DNA of 64,000 nucleotides from Halostagnicola larsenii XH-48 (GCF_000517625.1 NZ_CP007055.1:2108001-2172000); one strand, 5' to 3'; counted from the first letter of the stretch, positions 35,293 to 45,000 are shown. Made by a program: numbers and translations. Notes: a model not told the origin generated them from the letters alone.

Positions 35293-36279
35293 ATGGGCGT
35301 GATCGGACGACTCGAACGGATCGGCGCGGTTACGAGCACGTACTTCGTCGTCTGGATTCTCCTCGGCTCGGCGCTCGCGTTGTACTCTCCATCGACGTTT
35401 ACGCCTCTGGGCGACTACATTTCGGTGTTTCTGGGCGTCATCATGCTCGGGATGGGCCTCACGCTTACGCCCGCGGATTTCCGTCGGATTATCGAGCGCC
35501 CTCGAGACGTTTTCATCGGTGCGGCCGCACAGTGGGTATTCATGCCGGTATTTGCCTATCTACTCGTCGCCCTTCTCGGCCTTCCGCGAGACATCGGCGT
35601 GGGGTTGATTCTGCTCGGCGCCGCACCGGGCGGAACGGCCTCGAACGTGATGACGTACCTCGGCCGCGGCGACGTTGCGCTCTCGGTGACGATCACGTCG
35701 GTGACGACTCTCGCCGCACCGCTGGTCATGCCGGCCTGGATCGTTCTGCTCGCGGGCGAGGAGATCACCGTCACCTTCGGCGCAATGGCCGAGGAAATCG
35801 TGCTGATCGTCCTGATTCCGGTCGTCGCGGGGCTCCTCCTGCGAGTCATCCTCGATCGGTACGCACCGGCGGTCGCAAACGCCGGACTCTCCATTTTTCC
35901 CGCGGTCAGCGTGCTCACGATCGTCCTCATCGTCGCGGCGATCGTCGGGCTCAACGTCGAGGAGATCCTCACCGCGAGCGCCACCGTCTTCCTCGCGGTG
36001 ATCGTCCACAACGCCCTCGGACTCGGAGCCGGCTACGGTGCCGGTTATCTGACCGGCATGAGCACGGACCGAACACGTGCCTGTGCGTTCGAGGTCGGCC
36101 TCCAGAACAGCGGCCTCGCCGTCGCGCTCGCGGTGTCGTTTTTCGACCCGATCGCCGCGCTGATCCCGGCGCTGTTTAGCGTCTGGCATAACATCTCCGG
36201 GCCGGCGCTCGCGACCGCGTTCGCGCGGCGAACCGATCAGGCGGTCGCGGACGCCGATTCGGCATCGACCGCAGACTGA
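35293..36279 (+). CDS. bile acid:sodium symporter family (BASS) transporter
   Basis: 328 residues from ATG 35293 (MGVIGRLERIGAVTSTYFVV). A TTG at 35263 in the same frame lies 25 nt from a TATA-like AGTTTATGC and is a real alternative start. About nine hydrophobic helices follow the BASS pattern, with VFLGVIMLGMGLTLTPADF, GAAPGGTASNVMTYLGRGDVALSV and AFEVGLQNSGLAVAL as the two crossover signatures. It is a secondary transporter, probably Na+-coupled, for organic acids or related small molecules; bile acids themselves are not expected in this organism. No operon partner. Confidence 0.93.
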   Translation: MGVIGRLERIGAVTSTYFVVWILLGSALALYSPSTFTPLGDYISVFLGVIMLGMGLTLTPADFRRIIERPRDVFIGAAAQWVFMPVFAYLLVALLGLPRDIGVGLILLGAAPGGTASNVMTYLGRGDVALSVTITSVTTLAAPLVMPAWIVLLAGEEITVTFGAMAEEIVLIVLIPVVAGLLLRVILDRYAPAVANAGLSIFPAVSVLTIVLIVAAIVGLNVEEILTASATVFLAVIVHNALGLGAGYGAGYLTGMSTDRTRACAFEVGLQNSGLAVALAVSFFDPIAALIPALFSVWHNISGPALATAFARRTDQAVADADSASTAD

Positions 36280-36426
36280 TCGGGAGCGGTCGCGTCGCCG
36301 CTATCCAGCCCTATTTCCATCGCCACAAACTGGGAGGGGCGACTATTTCACACCGAAATCCCCTTAATCACACTTAATTCCCTTCAGGATACGCTTTTCA
36401 CGCCGGTCGTTGTGCGAGACTGTATC

Positions 36427-36897
36427 ATGGAGAACGTTACGTACGTCCAGAAGGCCTGCGCCTACATCACCCGCAACACGGGCGAGTTGCTGGTGTTCGA
36501 CGGGCCGGGACACGACGGGAGACAGATCCCGAAAGGAACCCTCGAGTCGGGAGAGACGCCTCGAGAAGCGCTATTCAGGGAGGTAATCGAGGAGAGCGGT
36601 CTCGGGGCGCTCAACGCGACTCGCCACCTCGCGACCGACGTCTGGACGCGACGGCGGTCTCCGCCAAAGCGGTACGTGCGCCACTTCTTTCACTCGAGGG
36701 TTCACGAGCCGCGCGATCGATGGACGCACACGGTGACCGACGGCGGCAGTGAACACGGGTTCGAGTTCGACTTCTACTGGGTCGACCCGCACGCTGCCGG
36801 CGAGTTCGCACTCGACCTCGACGATTACGTCCACCTCCTTCTATCGGCAGATGCCACCGTCGAGAACGCAGGCGAGAGCGTCGCGCTCTCGGATTGA
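36427..36897 (+). CDS. Nudix hydrolase
   Basis: 156 residues from ATG 36427 (MENVTYVQKACAYITRNTG). The Nudix box is complete: GTLESGETPREAL then REVIEESGL, matching G-x5-E-x7-REU-x-EE-x-GU. It hydrolyses a nucleoside diphosphate linked to another group; the substrate cannot be predicted. The C-terminal part (HFFHSRVHEPRDRW, FEFDFYWVDP) looks like the substrate-side beta-sheet. Upstream 36280-36426 contains CTTAATCACACTTAATTCCC, an AT-rich stretch ahead of the gene. Confidence 0.92.
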   Translation: MENVTYVQKACAYITRNTGELLVFDGPGHDGRQIPKGTLESGETPREALFREVIEESGLGALNATRHLATDVWTRRRSPPKRYVRHFFHSRVHEPRDRWTHTVTDGGSEHGFEFDFYWVDPHAAGEFALDLDDYVHLLLSADATVENAGESVALSD

Positions 36898-36949
36898 CGA
36901 CCGGAACCTGGCGTTCTCGGCTGTGACGCACCCGTTTTCGAGTATCGTG

Positions 36950-38410
36950 TTACTTCGAAAGCGCCCGCTCGACGGCTTCGGCGACGTTTCGCGCTTTCTC
37001 TGCCAGCGCCGTCGAAACGAGTCCATCGTTGACGGCGGCCTCGAGTTCGGCCTCGTCCACGATTTCGACGTTCCCCTCGGGCGGCCGAATCACGTCGACG
37101 TAGAGGTCGACGTACCGGGCCGTCCCGGGAAAGAGTTCGACCGGCGTACAGACGTTGACGTAGGTGCCCTTCGTCGAGCCGTCATCGGCTCTGTACGTCG
37201 TCGGATACCACCAGCGGCCCTCGCGGAACTTCGTGACGGCCGTATCGCCGTCCTCCTTGGGGGTTCCGAGCGCGTCGTAGCTGCCGCCGGCGCTCATCGA
37301 GCGCTCGAGCGTGAGTTTTCCCTCGGGGTCCCACTCGGTGACGGTGCCGGCACCGAGCGAGAACAGTCGCCCGTCGGGTTTGCCGTGACCGATCTCGAGG
37401 CGATCGCCCGCGAGCGGGCCGAACTGTTCGGCGACGGCGGCGAACGGGAACTGGGCCGCCACGTCCGAGTCGGACTCCGCCTCCGAGCCGAAGGCGGCCG
37501 CGGGAGTGGCACAGACGGCCTCCGCGAAATCGACCGCTGAACTCGCCGCCCGGTCGGCGGCCTTGGTCCGGTGGTGGCCGGGCATCGTCGTCTCGACGGC
37601 GCGGCGGGCCTCGTCGAGCGCGAACCGGGAGCGACGGCCGAACCACAGCCAAACCGTCGACCGCGGCGCGACCAGCCGTGATGGGGCATCCGATTCGGCC
37701 GGCGCGTCGGCTAGTTCGTCCTCGAGCGCCGCGGCGCGTTCGACGACCCGATCCAGCGCCTCGCCCAGCGCCTCGAGGTCCGCGTCCGCGGCGGCGTGGT
37801 GCCAGCGGAGCCCCCAGCCGTCCGGAACGTCCGTCGAGAGCAGGTCAGTCATGCCGACGAGTTCGTTCGCGCGCTCGCCCGAGAGCGCGGCCGAAACCCC
37901 GTTCCGGTCTCGAGAGAGGGTACAGAGCCCGCTGCGAACCTCGCGGGTCGAGACGACCCGCGGGCGGTCGTCGGTCCACGGCGGGGTCGAGTCGCGAACC
38001 TGCAGGCGGTACCGGTCGCCGGAATCGACGTACCCGTCCGCGTCGTCGTAGTTCAGATAGCCGCGACGGCCGTCGCCGAGGTCGACGACCGCGCCGCTGC
38101 CGCCCGCGGCCTCGAGCACTTCGGCGTCGAACAGGGCACCCTCGGGCACCTCGCTCTCCCACCGAAAGGTGTCGATCGCGAGGGACTCGAGTTCGTCGGC
38201 GACCGCCTCGACTGCCGCCGGCGGACCCGAGATCCCGACGCCCTGTCTGTCGCGGGTCGTCTCGACGGCGACCGCGGCGGGGGCGACCGCGAACTCGTCG
38301 TCGAAGCGCTCGCGGATCGGCTCGGAGGCCTGAACGATATCGAAGCCGGCTTCGCTCAGGAGGCGGGTGAGAGCCGTCGTGTAGATGCCCCGGACGCGAA
38401 CCGCCGTCAT
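36950..38410 (-). CDS. FAU-1/RNase E-G-like RNA-binding protein with DUF402
   Basis: 486 residues. The N-terminal half has an S1-like/RNase E-type beta-barrel feel (GAVVDLGDGRRGYLNYDDADGYVDSGDRYRLQV, then STREVRSGLCTLSRDRNGVSAALSG). The C-terminal 180 residues (SAGGSYDALGTPKEDGDTAV, WWYPTTYRADDGSTKGTYVNVCTP and YVDLYVDVIRPPEGNVEIVDEAEL) match the DUF402 domain. Together this is the archaeal FAU-1 (AU-binding) protein, reported to bind AU-rich RNA and possibly act as an RNase in rRNA maturation. The assignment is by recognised architecture. Confidence 0.85.
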   Translation of the reverse strand: MTAVRVRGIYTTALTRLLSEAGFDIVQASEPIRERFDDEFAVAPAAVAVETTRDRQGVGISGPPAAVEAVADELESLAIDTFRWESEVPEGALFDAEVLEAAGGSGAVVDLGDGRRGYLNYDDADGYVDSGDRYRLQVRDSTPPWTDDRPRVVSTREVRSGLCTLSRDRNGVSAALSGERANELVGMTDLLSTDVPDGWGLRWHHAAADADLEALGEALDRVVERAAALEDELADAPAESDAPSRLVAPRSTVWLWFGRRSRFALDEARRAVETTMPGHHRTKAADRAASSAVDFAEAVCATPAAAFGSEAESDSDVAAQFPFAAVAEQFGPLAGDRLEIGHGKPDGRLFSLGAGTVTEWDPEGKLTLERSMSAGGSYDALGTPKEDGDTAVTKFREGRWWYPTTYRADDGSTKGTYVNVCTPVELFPGTARYVDLYVDVIRPPEGNVEIVDEAELEAAVNDGLVSTALAEKARNVAEAVERALSK

Positions 38411-38495
38411 CGACCGCCCTCCTCCCGCGACCGGTGGGCGCTCGCGGAACCGTCCCAGATCATCATAGCGTGTCGCCTCGCGGAACTGCCTCCGA

Positions 38496-38873
38496 TCATC
38501 GGAGCGTGTCGCGATCCGAGGCGAATCTGACCCGGCCGTCGATCGTCGGCCCGAGCGTCAGTTCGACGTGATCGTCGCCGAGGATCCGCCCGTCCTCGAC
38601 GTAGACGCCCCAGCTATCGAAGCGGAGCCAGCCGCGCATCTCGTCGGCGTGGGTCATCAGGTCCAGATAGTCGACGGCGTGTTCGGGGTACTCGTCGCTC
38701 GAGTGGGCCATGTCCATATCGGAGTAGACCGTCTCGTGTGCCTCGAAGAAGGACTCGAGCGCCTCGGCGTCGGCCTCGACGGCGTCGACGACGGCCGCGG
38801 ACGCCTCGCGGAGGTCCGCGGTCTCGAGGCCGACGTCTCGAAGCGCGCGTTGGGTTCGTTGGTCGAAGTGCAT
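38496..38873 (-). CDS. conserved haloarchaeal hypothetical protein
   Basis: 125 residues from ATG 38873 (MHFDQRTQRALRDVGLET); the preceding frame is Arg/Pro-rich. The protein is predominantly helical (LREASAAVVDAVEADAEALESFFEAHETVYSD) with a beta-rich C-terminus (GWLRFDSWGVYVEDGRILGDDHVELTLGPTIDGRVRF). No catalytic motif is seen. It is common in haloarchaea (DUF7532-like by wording, not verified). It lies divergent from the PrsW gene, with an 85-bp gap, and 85 bp downstream of the FAU-1 start on the same strand. Confidence 0.75.
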   Translation of the reverse strand: MHFDQRTQRALRDVGLETADLREASAAVVDAVEADAEALESFFEAHETVYSDMDMAHSSDEYPEHAVDYLDLMTHADEMRGWLRFDSWGVYVEDGRILGDDHVELTLGPTIDGRVRFASDRDTLR

Positions 38874-38958
38874 ACGCGCCCGTTCGGCGGGCAGGCCTTT
38901 GTGGATTCCGTGTCGAGACGGCGAAAACGTCTTTCCGGAAGGGGGTGATGCCATAGGT

Positions 38959-39975
38959 ATGGCACGGCGACGCGATCTGATCGAACGGTCCGCGGACGAC
39001 TCGAGGGACTTACAGGAGATCTCGACGTGGGAGCCGCGAACGGTACTCGACCGGGCCGCCTGTAAGGTCTACGCCGGTATCAGCTACGGGTTGCCCGCTA
39101 TCCTCCTGCTGGCTGCAATGGGTATCACGGCCCTGATTTTGCTGTCACCGGCTATCGTCGTCGCCGAGGAGCCGCTCGTGAGCGTCTTTTTCTTGCTCTC
39201 GGTGGTCCCCGCGGCACTGTTGGCGGCGTACATCTGGTTCGCCGATATCACCACTAAAGAGCCACTCAGTCTTCTCGTCGCGACGTACGTACTGATAATC
39301 TTGCTCGCGCCCGTCGCGGCGATCGTCAACTCGGCCGCAGGGCTATTCATCAGCGACGCGACGATCCTCGGCAGTTTCCTGTTTTTCTTCCTGGTCGTCG
39401 GCCCCGTCGAGGAGACGATCAAGATGGTCGCCGTTCGCGTCTACGCCTACCGAAGCGACAGTTTCGACGCGGTTATCGACGGCGCGGTCTACGGCGCGGT
39501 GGCGGGGCTCGGGTTCGCCTCCATCGAGAACGCCATCTACATCGGCGCCTATCTCACCGACCTCGAGGCCGGCACCGGGTTGCTCGTCGGCGCGAGCGAA
39601 ATCGCGACGACGAGGGCGCTGGCGGGTCCCGGACACGTCATCTACTCGACGATCGCCGGGTTCTATCTCGGGCTGGCGAAGTTCAATCCGCGCAACGCCG
39701 GTCCCCTCGTCGTCAAGGGGATTCTCATCGCCGCGGTCATCCACGGCACGTACAACTTCAGCGTGCAGTTCGTCCCCGGACTGGGGGCGGCACTGCTCCC
39801 GATCGGTCCCGGCGTCGCGTTCGTGGGCTTCATAATCGTCTTCAACCTCGTCTTCGGCTACTACCTCTACCGGAAAATCGACCGCTACCGCCGAACCTAC
39901 CGCGAGGTTCGCGACGACGCGGGGAAGCGGGATCTCACGCCCGAACGGACGGAGTTCGAACCGACTCAGCGGTAA
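38959..39975 (+). CDS. PrsW-family intramembrane metalloprotease
   Basis: 338 residues from ATG 38959 (MARRRDLIERSADDSRD). About eight hydrophobic helices. The metal-binding motifs are GPVEETIKMVAVR (EE), FASIENAIYIGAY (EN), AGPGHVIYST (H) and AAVIHGTYNFSVQF (H), as in PrsW/YdiL-type CAAX-like proteases. In bacteria PrsW cleaves anti-sigma factors; archaea lack those, so the substrate here is unknown. GGGGGTGATG is a possible Shine-Dalgarno-like sequence before the start. The N-terminal hydrophilic 30 residues face the cytoplasm by the positive-inside rule. Confidence 0.88.
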   Translation: MARRRDLIERSADDSRDLQEISTWEPRTVLDRAACKVYAGISYGLPAILLLAAMGITALILLSPAIVVAEEPLVSVFFLLSVVPAALLAAYIWFADITTKEPLSLLVATYVLIILLAPVAAIVNSAAGLFISDATILGSFLFFFLVVGPVEETIKMVAVRVYAYRSDSFDAVIDGAVYGAVAGLGFASIENAIYIGAYLTDLEAGTGLLVGASEIATTRALAGPGHVIYSTIAGFYLGLAKFNPRNAGPLVVKGILIAAVIHGTYNFSVQFVPGLGAALLPIGPGVAFVGFIIVFNLVFGYYLYRKIDRYRRTYREVRDDAGKRDLTPERTEFEPTQR

Positions 39976-40053
39976 GTCACCGCGCTCGAGTGTGCCCCCG
40001 ACGCGAGACGAAGCCGAAGACGACCCGCGGATACGCTAGCCGGTCTGTTCGCG

Positions 40054-40683
40054 TCAGAGCGGATCTTCGAGCGCCGTTTCTATCGGCTCGTCCCCGGAGA
40101 GCACCTCGAAGGTACAGCCGTAGGTGCTCTCCATGGGGATGGCGGTCACGAGCACGTGTGCGACGTCTTCGCGCGGAATATCGCCGTCTTTTTGCTCGAG
40201 ATCGGCGGCGGTTCGAACCCGACCGGTGCCGTCCTCGGTGGTGAGTTCGCCGGGACGAACGATGGTGTACGTGAGGTCGCTCTCCCGGAGTCGCTCGTCG
40301 GCTTCGGCTTTCGCGTTCAGGTAGTCCCGGAGCGCCTCGGGGGCCGCAGACGGCGTCTCCGCGCCGAGGGAACTGAGCATGACGAACCGCTCGACACCCT
40401 GGCTCTCGGCGGCTTCGATGAGGCGTATCGCCCCGTCTCGATCGACGTCCCGGACGGCCTCACCGCCCGACCCGGCGGCGAACACGATGGCGTCACAGCC
40501 CTCGACGGCGTGACCGACAGACTCGGTCAGGTCCGCGACCACGGGTTCGGCCCCGAGCGCTTCGATATCATCGACCTGCGCCTCGCTTCTGACCATGCCG
40601 CGCGCGTCGTGTTCGCTGTCGGCTACGATGCTCGTGACGTGCTGTCCGACCTGTCCGTGAGCGCCCGCAACGAGGACTCGCAT
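40054..40683 (-). CDS. NAD(P)-binding atypical SDR
   Basis: 209 residues. VLVAGAHGQVGQHV is the nucleotide-binding motif, followed by DAIVFAAGSGGE and VERFVMLSSLGAETP, and LTYTIVRPGELTTEDGTGRV at the C-terminal half. This is the short atypical SDR family, NAD(P)H-dependent or a redox sensor, close in wording to YwnB-like oxidoreductases common in haloarchaea. The Tyr-Lys catalytic pair is not clearly in place (LRDYLNAKAEAD), so activity is uncertain. It is convergent with PrsW and followed by the riboflavin synthase gene on the same strand. Confidence 0.85.
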   Translation of the reverse strand: MRVLVAGAHGQVGQHVTSIVADSEHDARGMVRSEAQVDDIEALGAEPVVADLTESVGHAVEGCDAIVFAAGSGGEAVRDVDRDGAIRLIEAAESQGVERFVMLSSLGAETPSAAPEALRDYLNAKAEADERLRESDLTYTIVRPGELTTEDGTGRVRTAADLEQKDGDIPREDVAHVLVTAIPMESTYGCTFEVLSGDEPIETALEDPL

Positions 40684-40874
40684 AGAGACGACTTCGTGGC
40701 CAGCGCTGGAATAGCTTTGTGACGGCAGACGAGATGGACCGGATCGGACGAACGATCACTACCGACGAGTTTCGTGAAAAGGCTTCCACGATCGGCATCG
40801 AGCGGTCTTCTTCGGCAGAAATCCACCGCTTTCGACCGCGTTCATTTTGGTGACTACAGCCATCTCACAACGGA

Positions 40875-41477
40875 TTACTCGAGGTGGGATTCCACCAGCC
40901 GTTCGACGTACTTCGCGAGTACGTCGACCTCGAGGTGGACCGGATCGCCGGGCGATTTCTCGGAGAGGGCGGTCTCGTCGTAGGTGGTCGGGATGATCGC
41001 AACCGTCACGCGGCCGTCGTCAGTCAGTTCGGCGACGGTCAGGCTGATTCCGTCGAGGGTGATCGATCCCTTCTCGACGACGTAGCGGTCGTACCCCTCG
41101 GGGAGCGCGAACTCGAAGTACCAGTCCTCGCCGACGGATTCGATCGACTCGACCGTTGCAACGGCGTCGACGTGACCCTGCACCACGTGGCCGTCGAAGC
41201 GGCCGTCGGCGGCCATTGCTCGCTCGAGATTGACGAGGTCGCCCTCGCCGACCTCGCCGAGGTAGGTCCGCTCGACCGTCTCGCTGGCGAGAAAGACTTC
41301 GAACCACGACCGCTCCGCGAAGCGCTCGACCGTGAGACAGGCTCCGCTGACGCTGATACTCTGGCCGTGCTCGAGGTCCGCGGCAACCTCCTCGGCACCG
41401 ATTCGGTATCGAAGGCCGTCGTCGGTCTGCTCGCGCGCGAGTATCTCCCCGGTCTCCTCGACGATTCCCGTGAACAT
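40875..41477 (-). CDS. riboflavin synthase (alpha-type, two lumazine-binding repeats)
   Basis: 200 residues. It dismutates two 6,7-dimethyl-8-ribityllumazine molecules to riboflavin. Two homologous lumazine-binding barrels are visible: MFTGIVEETGEILA with SISVSGACLTVERF, and VVQGHVDAVATVESIESVG with GSITLDGISLTVAEL. VERTYLGEVGEGDLVNLERAM links them. Archaea more often use the unrelated RibC, so an alpha-type enzyme of bacterial origin is of interest, but it is normal in haloarchaea. No other rib gene is in this window. Confidence 0.95.
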   Translation of the reverse strand: MFTGIVEETGEILAREQTDDGLRYRIGAEEVAADLEHGQSISVSGACLTVERFAERSWFEVFLASETVERTYLGEVGEGDLVNLERAMAADGRFDGHVVQGHVDAVATVESIESVGEDWYFEFALPEGYDRYVVEKGSITLDGISLTVAELTDDGRVTVAIIPTTYDETALSEKSPGDPVHLEVDVLAKYVERLVESHLE

Positions 41478-41570
41478 GTCCTGGCTGGATGTGGTGGACG
41501 ACGAGCCAAAGCCGTTCCGGGTCGGCAGACGTCGGCGTCTTTTTGAGGCTGTCGGACATACCCCGATCCA

Positions 41571-41834
41571 ATGGCCGGCATCATCGACACGATCAAATTC
41601 GCGGGCATTCTCGTCTTCGCGATCCCCGCCGCCCTTGCTGGGCTCGAGTTCGCGTTCGTCCGCGACGAACCGCTCATCGGCGGGACGTTGCTCGTCCTCG
41701 CTGTCGGCCTCGTCCTCATCGATCGACTGCTCACGATGCCATCCGACATTCCCACGATGGTCGCCAAACGCGTCGCCGGGTCGGTCGCGAGCGAGCCCGA
41801 CTCCGATACGGACGAGCCTGCAGACAGGGAGTAG
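41571..41834 (+). CDS. small two-helix membrane protein (DUF7533-like)
   Basis: 87 residues, ATG 41571. MAGIIDTIKFAGILVFAIPAALAGLEFAFV gives the first hydrophobic stretch, and GGTLLVLAVGLVLIDRLLTM the second. A hydrophilic C-terminal tail with Lys/Arg then Asp/Glu follows. Wording resembles the haloarchaeal DUF7533 family. CTTTTTGAG about 28 nt upstream is a TATA-like element. It is divergent from the riboflavin synthase gene, 93 bp apart. Confidence 0.75.
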   Translation: MAGIIDTIKFAGILVFAIPAALAGLEFAFVRDEPLIGGTLLVLAVGLVLIDRLLTMPSDIPTMVAKRVAGSVASEPDSDTDEPADRE

Positions 41835-41925
41835 AACTGTTTTTCGAGCACTGATTCTCGAGCGGGCGCCACGAACGATCGCTACGTACGATCACCGCGA
41901 ACGACCGTCAGGTCGCGTGATCGGA

Positions 41926-42846
41926 TTACGACAATTCGGCGAGTATCTCGGCTTCGAACGTCTCGAGCGCGCGCTCTCGATCCTCGCCGCCCAAATTGGC
42001 GATGACGTGGTCGACGCCCAGTCGCTGTAGATCCTGAAAATACTCGCGGAACCACTCCGAGCCGGCCCGCATCCCCTGGTGAATCGGCGTCGGATCGGCG
42101 TTCGGATCCTCGGCGAACTCGACGCCCATCGCCATACAGAACGGCTTCTCGCCTGCGAGGTCGCGCCAGTCTCCGAGGAAGCTCTCGAGTGTCGACTCCG
42201 GAAGGTGGTAGAACAGCCAGCCGTCGCCGTGATCGGCGATCCACTCGAGATCCTGCCTGGCGTGGCCCGTCGGGAGCAGGGGCAGCGTCTCCGTCGTCGG
42301 CTCCGGAACGAGTTGCAGGTCCCCCTCGAGCCGTCCCCAGCGCGTCTCGAGTTCGGGTTCGTCCTCCCGCCAGACCGTACGGAGGACATCGATTGCGTCC
42401 CGAAAGCGTGCGCCCCGGTTTTCGGGATCCACGTCGAAGGCGGGGAACTCGGGATCTCTGTCGCCAGTTGCGACCCCGAGGACGAGTCGACCGGAAGAGA
42501 GTTGGTCGACGCTCGCCGCGGCCTTGGCGACGTGAAGCGGATGGCGAAGTGGGAGGACGATACTCGCCGTCCCGAGCGCGACCTCGTCGGTGACGGCGGC
42601 GATCTGAGACAGCCACGTCCACGGGTCGAACGTCTGGCCGGCATTCCCGAATTTCGGCCAGTAGGTCGGCACGTCCCGACACCAGAGCGCGTCGAAGCCG
42701 AGCGACTCAGCGCGTTCGGCGAGGCGCAGTTCTTCGTCGGCGTCCGGCCTCGAGCGGTTCGCTCCCGTGAGCGGAAATCCAGTCCCGAACGTGAGTCCGT
42801 CGCCCCCGAACAGTCGCTGATAGCCCGCGTTCTCGTAGGCAGCCAT
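41926..42846 (-). CDS. LLM class flavin-dependent oxidoreductase
   Basis: 306 residues from ATG 42846 (MAAYENAGYQRLFGGDGLTFGTG); upstream 37 residues are Cys/Ser-rich and rejected. A luciferase-like TIM barrel: AERAESLGFDALWCRDVPTYWP, EVALGTASIVLPLRHPLHVAKAAASVDQLSSGRLVLGVATGDRD, then GVDHVIANLGG at the C-terminus. FMN or F420 is the expected cofactor; F420 is plausible for haloarchaea. The substrate is unknown. The gene ends 85 bp past the small membrane protein and is followed on the same strand by nothing until acnA, 157 bp away. Confidence 0.9.
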   Translation of the reverse strand: MAAYENAGYQRLFGGDGLTFGTGFPLTGANRSRPDADEELRLAERAESLGFDALWCRDVPTYWPKFGNAGQTFDPWTWLSQIAAVTDEVALGTASIVLPLRHPLHVAKAAASVDQLSSGRLVLGVATGDRDPEFPAFDVDPENRGARFRDAIDVLRTVWREDEPELETRWGRLEGDLQLVPEPTTETLPLLPTGHARQDLEWIADHGDGWLFYHLPESTLESFLGDWRDLAGEKPFCMAMGVEFAEDPNADPTPIHQGMRAGSEWFREYFQDLQRLGVDHVIANLGGEDRERALETFEAEILAELS

Positions 42847-43003
42847 TCGGCTCTCCAGTAGCGGCCAGCCGCCTAAATAGCTGCTCGACGGCGACCAGAT
42901 CGGTAACTGGCTGCTCGAGAGACGACAGCAAAGAGAGGAAAAACCGCAAAACCGCACGCCGAAAGTGACGAATCCACTGGGTTCGATACCCTGTCGGATC
43001 CGA

Positions 43004-44974
43004 TCAGTCGTCGGCGGGTGCTGCGCCGCTACCCTGGGCCTGTTCTTTCGTCCAGGAGAGTTTGCCGCCAGCGGCGAGAATGTCGCGTTCGCGCTGGGAG
43101 GCGTCGAGCGTCGCCGTAACCTCGTAGTCGTCGTTGACGCGGACGGTGAACTCCTCCTGTCCGCTCGCGACGGCCTCGTAGACGTCGTCGACGATTTCGA
43201 TCTCGTCGCCCTGATCGATGTTCTCGTAGGTGTCCTCGTCGATCGTCAGCGGGACGATACCGAAGTTAAAGAGGTTCGCGCGGTGGATCCGAGCGAAGCT
43301 CTGTGCGAGGACGCCCTCGATGCCGAGGTACATCGGACACAGCGCCGCGTGTTCGCGCGAGGAGCCCTGTCCGTAGTTCTCGCCGGCGACGAGGAAGCCG
43401 CCGTCGGCCTCGAGCGCGCGCTCGGCGAACGTGTCGTCGACGCGCGAGAGGGTGAACTCCGAGAGTTTCGGGACGTTCGACCGGTACATTAGGATGTCCT
43501 GCGTTGCAGGGATGATGTGGTCGGTCGTGATGTTGTCTTCCATCTTCAAGAGCGCCTCACCAGAGATGTCCGAGCTGAGCTGGTCTCGGATCGGGACGTC
43601 GCCGATGTTCGGTCCTTTGATGAGTTCGTCGTCGACCGCCTCGTCGGGTGCGATGAGGTCGGTCTTCGAGCCGTCGTACTCGTCGGGAAGCTCGACGCCC
43701 GGTGCCTCGAGGCCCTCGAGTTCGTCCTCGAGATCCCGCGGGTCGACGATTTCGCCCGCGATCGCGGCGGCGGCGGCGACCTCCGGTGAGCAGAGGAAGA
43801 CGTTGTCGTCTTCGATGCCGGAGCGGCCCTCGAAGTTGCGGTTGAAGGTTCGCATGGAGACCGAATCGGAGGCCGGCACGTGGCCGATCCCGATACAGGC
43901 ACCGCAGGTCGCCTCGGAGAAGTTGACGCCGGCCGCCATCATCTCGGCGACCCAGCCGTCTCGTGCGAGCATTTCGGAGGCCTGCTTGGAACCGGGTGCG
44001 ACGATCGTCTCGGTTTCCATCGCGATCTCGCGGCCTTCGAGCATCTTGGCGACGGGGAGGATGTCCTCGTAGCCGCCGTTGGTACAGGAGCCGACGATGA
44101 CCTGCTCGACGTCCTGACCGGCGACTTCGCTGACGGGAACGACCTTGTCGGGCATCGAAGGCTGGGCGACCAGCGGCTCGAGGTCCGAGAGGTCGACGAC
44201 GATCTCGTCGTCGTACTCCGCGTCGTCGTCGGGCTGCAACTCGACGTATTCGTCTCCGCGGCCGAGCCGTTCGAGGTAGTCCTCGGTCTGGTGGTCGGTC
44301 GGGAAGATCGACGTCGTCGCGCCGAGTTCCGTCCCCATGTTGGTGATCGTCATCCGCTCGGGTGCGGTGAGCGTTTCGACGCCGGGGCCGGTGTACTCGA
44401 GAATCTTGCCGACGCCGCCTTTCACGGTGAGCCGTCGGAGCATCTCGAGGATGACGTCCTTCGCGGTCGCCCACTCGGGAAGCTCGCCCTCGAGGCGAAC
44501 GTTGACGACTTCGGGCATCTCGACGTAGTAGGGCGCGCCGCCCATCGCGACGGTGATGTCGATACCGCCGGCACCGATCGCGAGTTCCCCGAGTCCGCCG
44601 GGGGTCGGGGTGTGGCTGTCCGAGCCGAGCAGCGTCTTGCCGGGCGCTGCGAAGTTCTCGCGGTGGACGTTGTGACAGATACCGTTTCCGGGTCGGGAGA
44701 AATGCGCGCCGAACGTGCCGGCCGCAGAGCGCAGGAAGCGGTGATCGTCGGTATTCTTAAAGTCGAACTGGTAGGTCTGGTGGTCGCAGTACTGCGCAGC
44801 GATTTCGGTCTGGACTTCGTCCAGTCCCATCGCTTCGAACTGCAGCCAAACCATCGTCCCAGTCGTATCCTGTGTCAGAACCTGATCGATCTCGATGCCG
44901 ATCTCCTCGCCAGTTTCGAGTTCGCCCTCGACGAGGTGATCCTCGAGAATCTTTTCGGTAAGAGTCTGTCCCAT
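43004..44974 (-). CDS. acnA: aconitate hydratase
   Basis: 656 residues. It interconverts citrate and isocitrate in the TCA cycle. Iron-sulfur ligands are seen in VGSCTNGGYEDI and SEATCGACIGIG; SDSHTPTPGGLGELAIG and the C-terminal swivel (VAGENYGQGSSREHAAL) are family landmarks. The protein is shorter than the bacterial AcnA (about 890) and fits the archaeal/AcnX-free type with merged domains. Its promoter is likely the minus-strand TTTATCA (45001-45007), centred about 30 nt before the ATG. Confidence 0.96.
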   Translation of the reverse strand: MGQTLTEKILEDHLVEGELETGEEIGIEIDQVLTQDTTGTMVWLQFEAMGLDEVQTEIAAQYCDHQTYQFDFKNTDDHRFLRSAAGTFGAHFSRPGNGICHNVHRENFAAPGKTLLGSDSHTPTPGGLGELAIGAGGIDITVAMGGAPYYVEMPEVVNVRLEGELPEWATAKDVILEMLRRLTVKGGVGKILEYTGPGVETLTAPERMTITNMGTELGATTSIFPTDHQTEDYLERLGRGDEYVELQPDDDAEYDDEIVVDLSDLEPLVAQPSMPDKVVPVSEVAGQDVEQVIVGSCTNGGYEDILPVAKMLEGREIAMETETIVAPGSKQASEMLARDGWVAEMMAAGVNFSEATCGACIGIGHVPASDSVSMRTFNRNFEGRSGIEDDNVFLCSPEVAAAAAIAGEIVDPRDLEDELEGLEAPGVELPDEYDGSKTDLIAPDEAVDDELIKGPNIGDVPIRDQLSSDISGEALLKMEDNITTDHIIPATQDILMYRSNVPKLSEFTLSRVDDTFAERALEADGGFLVAGENYGQGSSREHAALCPMYLGIEGVLAQSFARIHRANLFNFGIVPLTIDEDTYENIDQGDEIEIVDDVYEAVASGQEEFTVRVNDDYEVTATLDASQRERDILAAGGKLSWTKEQAQGSGAAPADD

Positions 44975-45000
44975 AGCGTCCGAATCTCGGCTTTCCGTCC